Source of the DNA: CAG-873 sp910578365
GTDB lineage: Bacteria > Bacteroidota > Bacteroidia > Bacteroidales > Muribaculaceae
NCBI GenBank assembly: GCA_951635545.1
Contig: OX620685.1
Coordinates: forward strand, 434,001-498,000
Length of the DNA stretch: 64,000 bases
Direction of reading: 5' to 3'
The translations under genes were made by a program, and so were the position numbers. Positions 16,926-24,915 of this stretch are shown here, piece after piece (the stretch's first letter is position 1; the number at the start of each line of letters is the position of its first letter). The notes under the pieces are model-generated. The model saw only the letters and a program-made list of their open reading frames with translations, had not been told where the DNA came from and did no database searches.

Positions 16926-17858
16926 ATGAAATTTTTCAGCACTCTCACCGCAATTACAGCAGGCCTCGCGCTCTGCTTCAGCCTAAGCTCATGCAACAAC
17001 AGTGACCAACCCGAGGAGTTCAAAGTTCAGCAGCAAATCACTGACTCGTTTATACATATCAGCGATTTAAGTGGCATGCAGTCAGAAATGAACTACAAGG
17101 GAGTAAGCTATAACATTATCTACGACTATGTCGAAGCCACCGCCGATGTCACCATAAAGGGCCTCAAGCTGCCCGGTGACCAGCAGTTCCCGGCACTATC
17201 CATCACCAAAATTCCATTCAAGGTAACCAACGACGGCTCCAGAGTACTCGAAGGCAGCAATCTGGCCGCCACCAGCACCGGTTTTGCCGAGTCGCAGCTG
17301 TTCAACTCGTTCAAAATGGTTGTATCCGACCGCCTTATCGACAACTACTACTTCCCGGCTGTATGCATCGAATACACCGTCAACAGCACTTACAAGGCAA
17401 CAGGCAGCATCTTGTCGCAGATATTCGTGGGCACTACCGTGACAACCGACATCAACGGCCATAGCTTCTCGAACGAAACTCCGGCATACGTACTTGAGCT
17501 CGACCCGCAGACCATGAAGGCCGCACTGACCATCAACAATGCCAAGTTCATTCAGAGCATGCCCGCCCAGACCATGACATTCGCCGGCATTCCCTACACT
17601 GTAAGCGACAACGGCATCGTAACCCTCGAATCAACCGAAACCATCATACCCACCATCAACAAGGTTGAATTCAAAGCCTTCCCCATCTCCGACCTTAAAG
17701 CCGAGTACAATCTCACCACAGGCATGAATCTGAATTTCGTCTGCAGCATCGACAAAAGCCAGATGAAACCCGAAATGGCCGACAAAATCGAAGGCTCGCC
17801 CTTTACAGTAAACGCCAAGCTGCCTTTCATAAAAAAGTCATCCAACGAAGCTCAATAA
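16926..17858 (+). CDS. Exported lipoprotein of unknown function
   Basis: The 310-residue protein has a type II signal peptide with lipobox LSSC and mature CNNSDQPEE. The body is rich in beta-strand patterns and appears to contain two related halves, both with a Y-x-V/I-x-D core (YNIIYDYVEAT and YTVSDNGIV). No enzyme motif is visible. It is followed by a strong hairpin (17873-17904), so it is probably monocistronic. I do not recognise the family; it looks like the calycin- or barrel-like surface lipoproteins common in Bacteroidales. Confidence 0.6.
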   Translation: MKFFSTLTAITAGLALCFSLSSCNNSDQPEEFKVQQQITDSFIHISDLSGMQSEMNYKGVSYNIIYDYVEATADVTIKGLKLPGDQQFPALSITKIPFKVTNDGSRVLEGSNLAATSTGFAESQLFNSFKMVVSDRLIDNYYFPAVCIEYTVNSTYKATGSILSQIFVGTTVTTDINGHSFSNETPAYVLELDPQTMKAALTINNAKFIQSMPAQTMTFAGIPYTVSDNGIVTLESTETIIPTINKVEFKAFPISDLKAEYNLTTGMNLNFVCSIDKSQMKPEMADKIEGSPFTVNAKLPFIKKSSNEAQ

Positions 17859-17872
17859 TATTCTCTCTCTCA

Positions 17873-17904
17873 TTCACGGCCGCACCATCAAGGGCGGCCG
17901 TGAA
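17873..17904 (+). terminator. Terminator hairpin before the NagB-like gene
   Basis: An 11-bp stem (TTCACGGCCGC at 17873-17883 with 17894-17904) closes the lipoprotein unit 18 bp before the next start. The downstream T run is weak, so attenuation of the following gene is also possible. Confidence 0.6.
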
Positions 17905-17922
17905 ATCATTTAAACTGCTATC

Positions 17923-19902
17923 ATGAAAACAAATCTCAGCTCACAAATCAAACTCGACCGTGTGCCCCGAAGGTATTACGCACCTGAAAGCGACCTTGAA
18001 TTAGCCGCACTCACACGCGAGGAAAAGGTACATACAATTATTTACGAAACACCCGACGATGCCAGCGAACAGCTTGCACACCGTATCGCCGACGAAATCC
18101 GCCGCTGCGTAGCCGCCAAGAACCGTTGTGTGATGGCTTTAGGCGCCGGCCGCTCCACACATCCTGTATATGCCCGCCTGATAGCCATGCACCAGCGCGG
18201 TGAACTGTCGATGGACCGTGTGACTATATTCAACATAAGCGAATTTTTTCCGCTTACTCACGAAGGCCCGTCGACCCTGGCCTGCCTGCGCCAAGTGCTT
18301 CTCGACCATGTGAACGTACGCGAAAGCAATATCCACTCGATAAACCCTGCTGTGACCATGGAGTCGATGTTCGACTACTGCAAGGAATACGAGCGCAAAA
18401 TAGCCGACTGCGGCGGCATTGACATAACCGTATGCGAAATCGGCCCCGGCGGTTCGCTTGCATTCAACGAACCGGGTTCAACCGCTACCTCGCACTGCCG
18501 CCTGGTACTTCTGAGCGCCGAAGAGCACCAGATGGTACAGAATGCCTACAAGTGCGACGAATGCCCGGCAACTGCAATTACTCTTGGCCTGGCCAACCTG
18601 CTGTCGGCCAACTCGGTGATGTGCATGGCATGGGGCGAAAACTCGTCGAAAGTGGTCGAAGAGGCCATCGAAGGCCCTGTGACCGACTCCGTACCGGCCA
18701 GCTTCCTGCAGATGCACCAGAACGCCCATATCACTCTTGACCTGTCGGCAGCCGACGACCTCACCCGCATATCGCACCCCTGGATGGTCACCAGCTGCGA
18801 ATGGACTTCCAAGCAGGTGCGCCGCGCCATTGTGTGGCTCTGCGCTGTCACCGGCAAACCAATCCTCAAACTCACCAACAAGGACTACAACGACCATGGT
18901 CTGGGCAGCCTCGTTGCCACCTATGGCTCGGCTTACAATGTAAACATACAGGTATTCAACGAACTGCAGCATACCATTACCGGCTGGCCCGGCGGCAAGC
19001 CCAATGCCGACGACACCTCGCGCCCCGAGCGTGCCACCCCCTACCCCAAGCGTGTGATTGTGTTCTCGCCCCACCCCGACGACGACGTGATTTCGATGGG
19101 CGGCACTCTCAAACGCCTCGTCGATCAGGGCCACGACGTACACGTGGCATACGAAACCTCGGGCAACATTGCCGTAGGCGATGAGGATATGATGCGCTAC
19201 TTCCTGATGATGGACAAGATTGCGCCCATGTTCGGCTTCGATACCGAGGAATATCTGAATCTGAGCCGCAACGTACATGCCGGCGTGAACGCCAAGCGCT
19301 CCATGACCGATGTCGACTCTCCCGAAGTACGCGAAATCAAAACCATGATTCGCCAGTCCGAAGCATCGATTGCATGCTCGTACATAGGTGTAAAGCCTGA
19401 GAATGTACATTTCTTGCGCCTGCCGTTCTATGAAACCGGCACTGTAAAGAAAGGCGATCTGTCGGAACGCGACATCAACATTGTAAAAGACCTGCTCGAA
19501 GAGGTTAAGCCCCACCAGATATTCGTGGCCGGTGACCTTGCCGACCCTCACGGCACCCACCGCGTCTGCACCGATTCTGTTCTGGCCGCCATCGACGAAC
19601 TCAAGGACGAGGCCTGGATGCAGGATTGCCGCATATGGATGTACCGCGGAGCCTGGGCTGAATGGGAAATCGACCACATAGAAATGGCTGTGCCCATATC
19701 ACCGGAGGAACTACGCTTCAAACGCAATTCTATTCTAAAGCACCAGAGCCAGATGGAGAACGCACCCTTCCTGGGCGACGACGACCGCCTCTTCTGGCAG
19801 CGTGCCGAGGAGCGTAACCGCGCTACAGCAAAGCTCTACGAGAGCCTGGGTCTGGCATCGTACGAAGCCATGGAGGCATTCGTGCAGTACCATCCGCTGT
19901 AA
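17923..19902 (+). CDS. nagB-like: NagB-like domain fused to a PIG-L/LmbE deacetylase domain
   Basis: Residues ~30-300 form a glucosamine-6-phosphate isomerase/deaminase-like domain and residues ~370-660 a PIG-L zinc deacetylase domain with HPDDDVISMGG. Such fusions are usual in Bacteroidetes and are annotated as glucosamine-6-phosphate deaminase. However, positions equivalent to the E. coli NagB catalytic residues differ: FNISEFFP stands where NMDEY carries Asp72, and GPGGSLAFNEP where DGHIAFNEP carries Asp141 and His143. Deaminase activity is therefore doubtful, while the PIG-L metal site looks intact. Length (659) is normal for the fusion. It is transcribed alone between two hairpins. Confidence 0.85.
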   Translation: MKTNLSSQIKLDRVPRRYYAPESDLELAALTREEKVHTIIYETPDDASEQLAHRIADEIRRCVAAKNRCVMALGAGRSTHPVYARLIAMHQRGELSMDRVTIFNISEFFPLTHEGPSTLACLRQVLLDHVNVRESNIHSINPAVTMESMFDYCKEYERKIADCGGIDITVCEIGPGGSLAFNEPGSTATSHCRLVLLSAEEHQMVQNAYKCDECPATAITLGLANLLSANSVMCMAWGENSSKVVEEAIEGPVTDSVPASFLQMHQNAHITLDLSAADDLTRISHPWMVTSCEWTSKQVRRAIVWLCAVTGKPILKLTNKDYNDHGLGSLVATYGSAYNVNIQVFNELQHTITGWPGGKPNADDTSRPERATPYPKRVIVFSPHPDDDVISMGGTLKRLVDQGHDVHVAYETSGNIAVGDEDMMRYFLMMDKIAPMFGFDTEEYLNLSRNVHAGVNAKRSMTDVDSPEVREIKTMIRQSEASIACSYIGVKPENVHFLRLPFYETGTVKKGDLSERDINIVKDLLEEVKPHQIFVAGDLADPHGTHRVCTDSVLAAIDELKDEAWMQDCRIWMYRGAWAEWEIDHIEMAVPISPEELRFKRNSILKHQSQMENAPFLGDDDRLFWQRAEERNRATAKLYESLGLASYEAMEAFVQYHPL

Positions 19903-19905
19903 TTA

Positions 19906-19940
19906 AGAGGGTATTTAATATTTATTATTAAACACCCTCT
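19906..19940 (+). terminator. Terminator-like hairpin after the NagB-like gene
   Basis: AGAGGGTATTTAAT pairs with ATTAAACACCCTCT, a 14-bp stem with one mismatch and a 7-nt loop, starting 3 bp after the stop codon. Confidence 0.7.
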
Positions 19941-19964
19941 AAATACTCATACAAAGTACACTGA

Positions 19965-20016
19965 GGACTCACAGAGATTATTTAGACTATAGAGCTAAAT
20001 TTTTCTCTGTGAGTCC
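19965..20016. repeat. 13-bp perfect inverted repeat, intergenic
   Basis: GGACTCACAGAGA (19965-19977) pairs with 20004-20016 around a 26-nt AT-rich loop. It lies in the 185-bp gap before the amidase gene. It may be a structured RNA element or a dispersed repeat; no gene is present. Confidence 0.6.
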
Positions 20017-20075
20017 GCTGTGTATTCTGTGGCCGTTAACAGATTTTATGTGGTTGCAGACGAATAGCAACTACG

Positions 20076-20083
20076 TAAATTTG
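20076..20083 (+). promoter_or_regulatory. -7 box ending 4 nt before the amidase start
   Basis: TAAATTTG ends 4 nt before the ATG at 20088, and GTTG lies 19 bp upstream of the box as a possible -33 element. This predicts a leaderless transcript. Confidence 0.55.
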
Positions 20084-20413
20084 CGGCATGGAAATACACA
20101 AGCAAATGGCGTTTGAGAAATCTCGCCGAAATATCACGGAAATTATTGTACACTGCACAGCCACCCCGGCCGGACGCCGGGTAAGCGTGGCCGACATCGA
20201 CAGCTGGCACCGCCAAAGAGGTTTCAACGGCATCGGCTACCACTATGTTGTAGAGCTCGACGGCCATATTGCCCAAGGACGCCCGGTGCATTTAGCCGGC
20301 GCCCACTGCAAGGGGCATAACAGCAACTCGATAGGAGTGGTGTACGTAGGAGGTCTGGATGCCGATGGCCGCGCCGCCGACACTCGGACGGCGGCCCAAC
20401 GAAATGCCCTAAT

Positions 20414-21569
20414 AACGCGAGTTCGGGATAAGAACTTTATGATTTTCAACCAAGCAAAAGACAACATAGAGTATTGGGCGGCCTTTCAAGGTCGCCTGAT
20501 TTATTTGTACAGTTTGGTGTTGTTAATCCCAGAGGACAAGCTGCCCGTTTGACTCGGGTACCTCAAAGTCGAAGTTCACTTCCGGCTTTGTGGCGAAGAA
20601 ACAATACGCCCCCATTGCCGCAAGCAGGTTCATGAGGAAGTTGTGTACACTACGATGGCGGGAGTGGACGAGCTGCGCCACATTCTTCAGCATGTCGTTT
20701 ATGGATTCGATGATGCTCCTTTTACGAAGCATCATCCTGTCATAGAACGGCATGAGACGCTGTTTCATGTTCGAGCGAAGACCTGTCACAATATGTATGC
20801 CATCATCCCAAAGATGCCCGAAAAGAGACTGCGATATATATCCCTTGTCAGCGTATAGTTTTCCAAATACCCTGTCAGTCAGTGTGTCGATGACTGCCTC
20901 ATTGCGGTCGTCCACATTGGCACGTGTCAATACGAAGTTGATCAGTTCCCCTTTTTCGTTACATAGCAGATGCAGCTTGAAGCCTACATACCATCCCATC
21001 GTACTCTTACCCTTGGCCGCGATATCCTTGAAGACTTTCATGTTGAACTGGCGCTTGTTATGAATGACCGGAATGCAGGTGCTGTCCACAAAACTTATTC
21101 CCGTGCACTCTCCGAAACATGCAAGTCGCAGGAACATGGTCATAGCCACAAAACATCGGGGCATGACCTCCACGAAGCGGTTGTAGGAGAATGTCTGCGG
21201 AAACAGATGCTTCCAGTGAATGCGCACACATCCCAGATAATAGTGCTTGAAGTTTCGGTACGAATTGAAGTGGAAACAGATCAGAATCGTGATGACCTCG
21301 GCATCCGACATCATGCGCTTTCTTTTCCGTTTTGGAGTGTCAGTTGTGGACGGAAGTGCATTTTTTGCCATCTCACCCTCAAATTCTTTGCAGAAATCAT
21401 CTGCAATACAAAAAATTTCAGTAACTTTACTTTCGGTAATCATGATACAGTATTTATTGTTTAGTACCTCTAAATTACTAAATATCAGTAATATTACCAA
21501 GAGAATCGGCAACTTTTTTAAGCTGCCGATTCAACTTTTTTATGGTGTTCCTTATCCCGAACTCGCGTT
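20414..21569 (-). mobile_element. IS982-family insertion sequence, copy 2
   Basis: Inverted repeats at 20414-20432 and 21551-21569 equal those of copy 1. The flanks are the 3-bp direct repeat AAT (20411-20413 and 21570-21572). It is about 3 bp longer than copy 1 near the distal end and differs at a few coding positions. It lies in inverted orientation relative to copy 1. Confidence 0.93.
20523..21443 (-). CDS. IS982-family transposase, copy 2
   Basis: This 306-residue DDE transposase starts at the MITESKVTEIF methionine and has the same motifs as copy 1 (SFVDSTCIPV, YADKGYIS). It looks full length and potentially active. It is transcribed against the interrupted amidase gene. Confidence 0.9.
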   Translation of the reverse strand: MITESKVTEIFCIADDFCKEFEGEMAKNALPSTTDTPKRKRKRMMSDAEVITILICFHFNSYRNFKHYYLGCVRIHWKHLFPQTFSYNRFVEVMPRCFVAMTMFLRLACFGECTGISFVDSTCIPVIHNKRQFNMKVFKDIAAKGKSTMGWYVGFKLHLLCNEKGELINFVLTRANVDDRNEAVIDTLTDRVFGKLYADKGYISQSLFGHLWDDGIHIVTGLRSNMKQRLMPFYDRMMLRKRSIIESINDMLKNVAQLVHSRHRSVHNFLMNLLAAMGAYCFFATKPEVNFDFEVPESNGQLVLWD

Positions 21570-21686
21570 AATAGCTCTGCTGAGTCAATTGCGACGAATC
21601 TACCCGGGAGCTGCAATACACGGCCACCGCGACTTCGCAGCCAAGGAATGCCCTTGTTTCAATGCCACCAAAGAGTACGCCGCACT

Positions 21687-22094
21687 ATGAGAACGGCAAT
21701 CATACTCTCAGCCTTACTGCTGACGGCGTGCGGCAGCAGACAACACAGCGTGCGTGAGTCGGCTGAGCTGGATTTCAACAAACAGGTATGTCTGAAGGAT
21801 TCGCTGGAGGCCTATATGCGTATTGACAGCCGCACGGAAATCGACTCGCTGAGCATAAGCATGGGGCTTGACTCATTGCAACGACCTACCAGGGTGCGGG
21901 TGAAAGCGCACGGAGTCAAACGTCGCGACAGCATCGCCACCCAAGTGGCCGAAACCCGCTGCAGTCAATCGGCCGACAGCATAAAAATCAGACGCTATGG
22001 CGAACTACAGGAACGCAAAAGTTCCGGCACTCACCGGTACATACTGTGTGGCGTCCTGAAAAATATTGACGGGTCAGAGGGTTTGAGATTATGA
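21687..22094 (+). CDS. Small lipoprotein following the amidase
   Basis: The 135-residue protein has a type II signal peptide (MRTAIILSALLLTACGS, lipobox LTAC) and a charged, helical mature part. Its ATG overlaps the amidase stop (ATGA), so the two were translationally coupled before the IS insertion. The pairing of a T7-like amidase with a small lipoprotein recalls phage lysis cassettes (endolysin plus spanin), but I see no sequence proof of a spanin. Expression probably depends on read-through across the IS982 copy. Confidence 0.65.
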   Translation: MRTAIILSALLLTACGSRQHSVRESAELDFNKQVCLKDSLEAYMRIDSRTEIDSLSISMGLDSLQRPTRVRVKAHGVKRRDSIATQVAETRCSQSADSIKIRRYGELQERKSSGTHRYILCGVLKNIDGSEGLRL

Positions 22095-22166
22095 ATGAAT
22101 GTTAAACAGTCCGAAGACTGTGGAGACATGCAGGTATGAGCCTGAGATCCCCGAGGTTGGGGTAAA

Positions 22167-22198
22167 ATCCTCCGGGGCTCGATGCCCCGGGGATTTTT
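22167..22198 (+). terminator. Rho-independent terminator
   Basis: A GC-rich stem CCGGGGC-tcgat-GCCCCGG, extended by ATCC/GGAT with one bulged base, is followed by TTTTT. It terminates the amidase/lipoprotein unit. Confidence 0.8.
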
Positions 22199-22266
22199 GA
22201 GACTTGCAGTGCAATCACCGTCAGTCCCGTCGGTTGGGGTATGCAAAAGTACTGAAAAATCTTGAC

Positions 22267-23148
22267 TCATGCAGATTTCAGGTAATATTTTTTCCAGAGC
22301 TTACGTCCGGGTACCGCTCCGCGATGCACTTCATCGGGAGTCAGCATGCCGAGACTGAGGTGCGGTCGGCGGGTATGGTAAGTGTTGATTACATCCTCCA
22401 GCACCTGCCGTATGTTGTCCTTCCTTACGTCCATATGCTTCAGAAACTCCTCTTTAAGTATGCCGTTTACCCTTTCGGCAATTCCGTTGTTACGTGGGTC
22501 GTGCCCTTCCGTCATGCTGATTCGGGCGTGGCGTCTACGAAGCATTTCCACGTAGGGTTTGGCACAATACTGAAGTCCCTTGTCCGAGTGGTGTATGGGA
22601 TGCTGACCTCTCCTGCATTGCCTGAAAGCCATCTTCAATGCCGTCATGGCGTTCTCATGCCGCATGTTATCGGCAATCTCCCATCCCACTATTTTCTTCG
22701 AATAGGCATCCGTAATCAGAAACAGATAGTAAAATGTATTCTGATCAGGAAGCCATATATATGTTATGTCGCTTACCCACAACTGGTTTATGTCATCAGG
22801 CGCGAAGTCTTTCCGTAGATCCGGATAGACCTTCATTCCGTGATCGGAGAAGGTTGTCCTTGTCCTGCGGACTCGGGGACGTATCAGAAGATTATGCCTG
22901 TTCATGATATCGAACAGGCGGTCACGGCCTATGTCGAGACAGAACTCCTTACGTAACCTGTCCTTCATCTTTCTGACTCCGAGTGCCGGAAGATCCTCTC
23001 GTATCGAGCGAACGCATTCCAGGATGCGGTCTTCGTCAATGGCATCCTTGAACGACCTTTTGAAAAAGGCATACCACGCTTGTTTAGTCACCCCAAGCAA
23101 CCCGCATGCCTCGCTGACACTCAGGTCACGGGACATGCGCAAGCGCAT
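22267..23148 (-). CDS. IS3-family transposase OrfB (integrase core)
   Basis: The 293-residue frame has an HTH_21-like N-terminus and an rve integrase core. The DDE triad is seen in WVSDITYIWL, HHSDKGLQYC and NNGIAERVNGILKEEF. Its frame is open upstream of the first ATG and overlaps the end of orfA in the -1 frame, so the natural product is probably an OrfAB fusion made by frameshifting at 23166-23172. Confidence 0.9.
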   Translation of the reverse strand: MRLRMSRDLSVSEACGLLGVTKQAWYAFFKRSFKDAIDEDRILECVRSIREDLPALGVRKMKDRLRKEFCLDIGRDRLFDIMNRHNLLIRPRVRRTRTTFSDHGMKVYPDLRKDFAPDDINQLWVSDITYIWLPDQNTFYYLFLITDAYSKKIVGWEIADNMRHENAMTALKMAFRQCRRGQHPIHHSDKGLQYCAKPYVEMLRRRHARISMTEGHDPRNNGIAERVNGILKEEFLKHMDVRKDNIRQVLEDVINTYHTRRPHLSLGMLTPDEVHRGAVPGRKLWKKYYLKSA

Positions 23149-23150
23149 GG

Positions 23151-23651
23151 CTACTTGGTAGTTGATTTTTTTGACTGCGCAGGCTTTACAAGCTTCTTGT
23201 ATTCGGCGATGACACCACTCTGGAACTCTTCACGCAGCTCTGCCTTTTTCCTGTCAGCCTCCAGTTTCTCTATCTTTCTGGTGGCGGCGTTTAACTTGCG
23301 TGTTAGATCCAGTATGGTCTGCTCGGTATCCGTGAGCCTGGTAGTGGGAGAGGTTTTCTTTGTCATTCCTTTCTTTTTTGTCGTTTGTGCCGGAGTTGCC
23401 AGGGACGATATGGCCTTTGTTGTCCGGCATCCGGAGCCGGGAATTAATGCTCCCGTCATGCGGCGCAGCCATTTGCTGATGCTTGACCGTGTGCCGCGAT
23501 AGTCCGGGATTGCATTTACTATTGTAAACAATGTCCCGACCGCAAAATTGTATTCCTCGTCAATCTGACTGAAACTTTTTCCGCTGCTGTGCCAGGCATT
23601 GATTGCCGAAATCTGAGATTCGTCCCAGAATTTTTTGTTTTCTTCACACAT
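23151..23651 (-). CDS. IS3-family OrfA with leucine-zipper-like tail
   Basis: The 166-residue protein has an N-terminal helix-turn-helix (WDESQISAINAWHSSGKSFS) and a C-terminal coiled coil (TILDLTRKLNAATRKIEKL), as in IS3 OrfA proteins that bind the IS ends and multimerise. It ends just after the slippery A7 run. Confidence 0.82.
   Translation of the reverse strand: MCEENKKFWDESQISAINAWHSSGKSFSQIDEEYNFAVGTLFTIVNAIPDYRGTRSSISKWLRRMTGALIPGSGCRTTKAISSLATPAQTTKKKGMTKKTSPTTRLTDTEQTILDLTRKLNAATRKIEKLEADRKKAELREEFQSGVIAEYKKLVKPAQSKKSTTK
23166..23172 (-). promoter_or_regulatory. A7 slippery site for -1 frameshifting in the IS3 element
   Basis: On the coding strand the heptamer is A-AAA-AAA read in the orfA frame as tcA AAA AAA. 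A -1 slip continues into the orfB frame (ATC AAC TAC) without a stop. This is the standard IS3 signal for making OrfAB. Confidence 0.75.
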
Positions 23652-23858
23652 TTTACTAAAAAATGTTGAATCTGACGGTCAACACTTTTCCGGACTAGAC
23701 ACTGTATATAGCCCTGACACTGCTGCTGATTACATTGTGGAATAGAAGATAATCTTATTTTTCTGTGCGCTTTTTAGTTATAATTTCAAAATGGCATGTT
23801 TTTGCCGGATAGACGAAACAAAGGTGAAATGGCACTTGTTAGAATTGTAAAGATTTAG

Positions 23859-23866
23859 TAACTTTG
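23859..23866 (+). promoter_or_regulatory. -7 box for phoH
   Basis: TAACTTTG with TTG about 19 bp upstream; 22 nt to the ATG. The rest of 23702-23858 shows no gene. Confidence 0.6.
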
Positions 23867-23888
23867 CACATTAAATTCCATTCACCAC

Positions 23889-24881
23889 ATGATTGAACGC
23901 ATAATTATCATCGACAAGGTAGACCCGGTAAGTTTCTATGGTGTTAACAATGCCAATATGCACCTGATACGCAACCTCTTTCCGAAGCTGAGAGTGGCTG
24001 CACGCGGCTCGGTCATAAAGGTGATTGGCGAGGATGCGGAAACATCGGAATTCGAAGAGAAAATCAAGCAGCTGGAGGACTACGCCGAAAAGTACAACAC
24101 TCTGCCCGAGGATGTGATACTGGATATAATCAAGGGCGAGGCACCCAAGGATATGAAGCGCGACGACGTGATAATCTTCGGTGTCAACGGCAAGCCCATC
24201 TCGGCCCGCACGCCCAACCAACAGCTGCTGGTAGAACAATTCCGCAACAACGACCTTACTTTCGCCCTTGGCCCGGCCGGCACCGGCAAGACTTATATAG
24301 CCATTGCCCTTGCCGTGCATGCACTTAAAAACCGCCAGGTGCGCAAAATCATATTGTCGCGTCCGGCAGTGGAAGCCGGCGAAAAATTAGGTTTTCTGCC
24401 CGGCGACATGAAGGACAAAATCGACCCGTATCTGCAACCGCTCTACGATGCGCTGGAAGACATGATTCCGGCAGTAAAGCTACGCGAATACATGGACAGC
24501 AAGGTGATACAGATAGCCCCGCTGGCATTTATGCGCGGCCGCACACTGAACGACGCCGTGATTGTGCTCGACGAGGCCCAGAACACCACCCCCCACCAGC
24601 TTAAAATGTTCCTGACCCGTCTGGGTATGAGCGCCAAAATGATAGTAACCGGCGACGTAACCCAGATTGACCTGCCGCGCACCACATCGAGCGGTCTGGT
24701 ACAGGCTCTCAAAGTGCTCGAAGACGTGCCGGGCATAGGCCGTGTGCAATTCGGCAAAAAAGACATTGTGCGCCACCAGCTGGTACAGCGTATAGTAGAG
24801 GCATACGAACGGCACGACGCCGAGAAGCCAAAGCCCGACATCTCTGACGAACGGACAGATGCCTCAGGCATTAAACATTAA
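23889..24881 (+). CDS. phoH: PhoH-family ATPase
   Basis: This 330-residue cytoplasmic P-loop protein has Walker A GPAGTGKTYIA and Walker B AVIVLDEAQNTTPHQLKM. The conserved GRTLNDAVIV context is PhoH-specific. PhoH-like ATPases are linked to RNA metabolism or ribosome maturation, although the reaction is not settled. The acidic N-terminal ~100 residues carry the KH-like region usual for the bacterial form. It is the first gene of the phoH-purC-menG set, 34 bp before purC. Confidence 0.92.
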   Translation: MIERIIIIDKVDPVSFYGVNNANMHLIRNLFPKLRVAARGSVIKVIGEDAETSEFEEKIKQLEDYAEKYNTLPEDVILDIIKGEAPKDMKRDDVIIFGVNGKPISARTPNQQLLVEQFRNNDLTFALGPAGTGKTYIAIALAVHALKNRQVRKIILSRPAVEAGEKLGFLPGDMKDKIDPYLQPLYDALEDMIPAVKLREYMDSKVIQIAPLAFMRGRTLNDAVIVLDEAQNTTPHQLKMFLTRLGMSAKMIVTGDVTQIDLPRTTSSGLVQALKVLEDVPGIGRVQFGKKDIVRHQLVQRIVEAYERHDAEKPKPDISDERTDASGIKH

Positions 24882-24915
24882 CCCGAACAGAAACCCATTA
24901 AAACCAATCATAGCT

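Larger units (their letters stand above)
20088..21690 (+). pseudogene. N-acetylmuramoyl-L-alanine amidase (T7-lysozyme-like), interrupted by IS982
   Basis: The N-terminal piece (20088-20413) has the zinc-amidase signature IIVHCTATP and GYHYVVELDG. The C-terminal piece resumes at 21573 with IALLSQLRRIYPGAAIHGHRDF and CPCFN. Removing IS982 copy 2 and one copy of its AAT duplication joins them in frame as QRNALIALLSQL, a 147-residue protein of normal size for this amidase family. Zinc ligands (His in VHCTATP and HGHRDF) lie on both sides, so the split gene cannot give active enzyme. It would have cleaved peptidoglycan stem peptides from muramic acid. Confidence 0.92.
22242..23701 (-). mobile_element. 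IS3-family insertion sequence
   Basis: The two-frame orfA/orfB organisation is bounded by imperfect inverted repeats: AGTACTGAAAAATCTTGAC at 22248-22266 against the complement of 23678-23696 (14 of 19 matching). I place the tips at about 22242 and 23701 because they read TG inward on each side. No target duplication was convincing, so the edges are uncertain by several bases. Confidence 0.75.

Noticed and set aside
18478..19677. A 399-residue minus-strand frame inside the NagB-like gene
   Set aside because: Antisense shadow caused by GC-rich third positions; no recognisable domain.
8703..21569. Composite transposon bounded by the two IS982 copies
   Set aside because: Each copy has its own, different 3-bp target duplication (AGT and AAT), so they inserted independently; the genes between are ordinary chromosomal ones.
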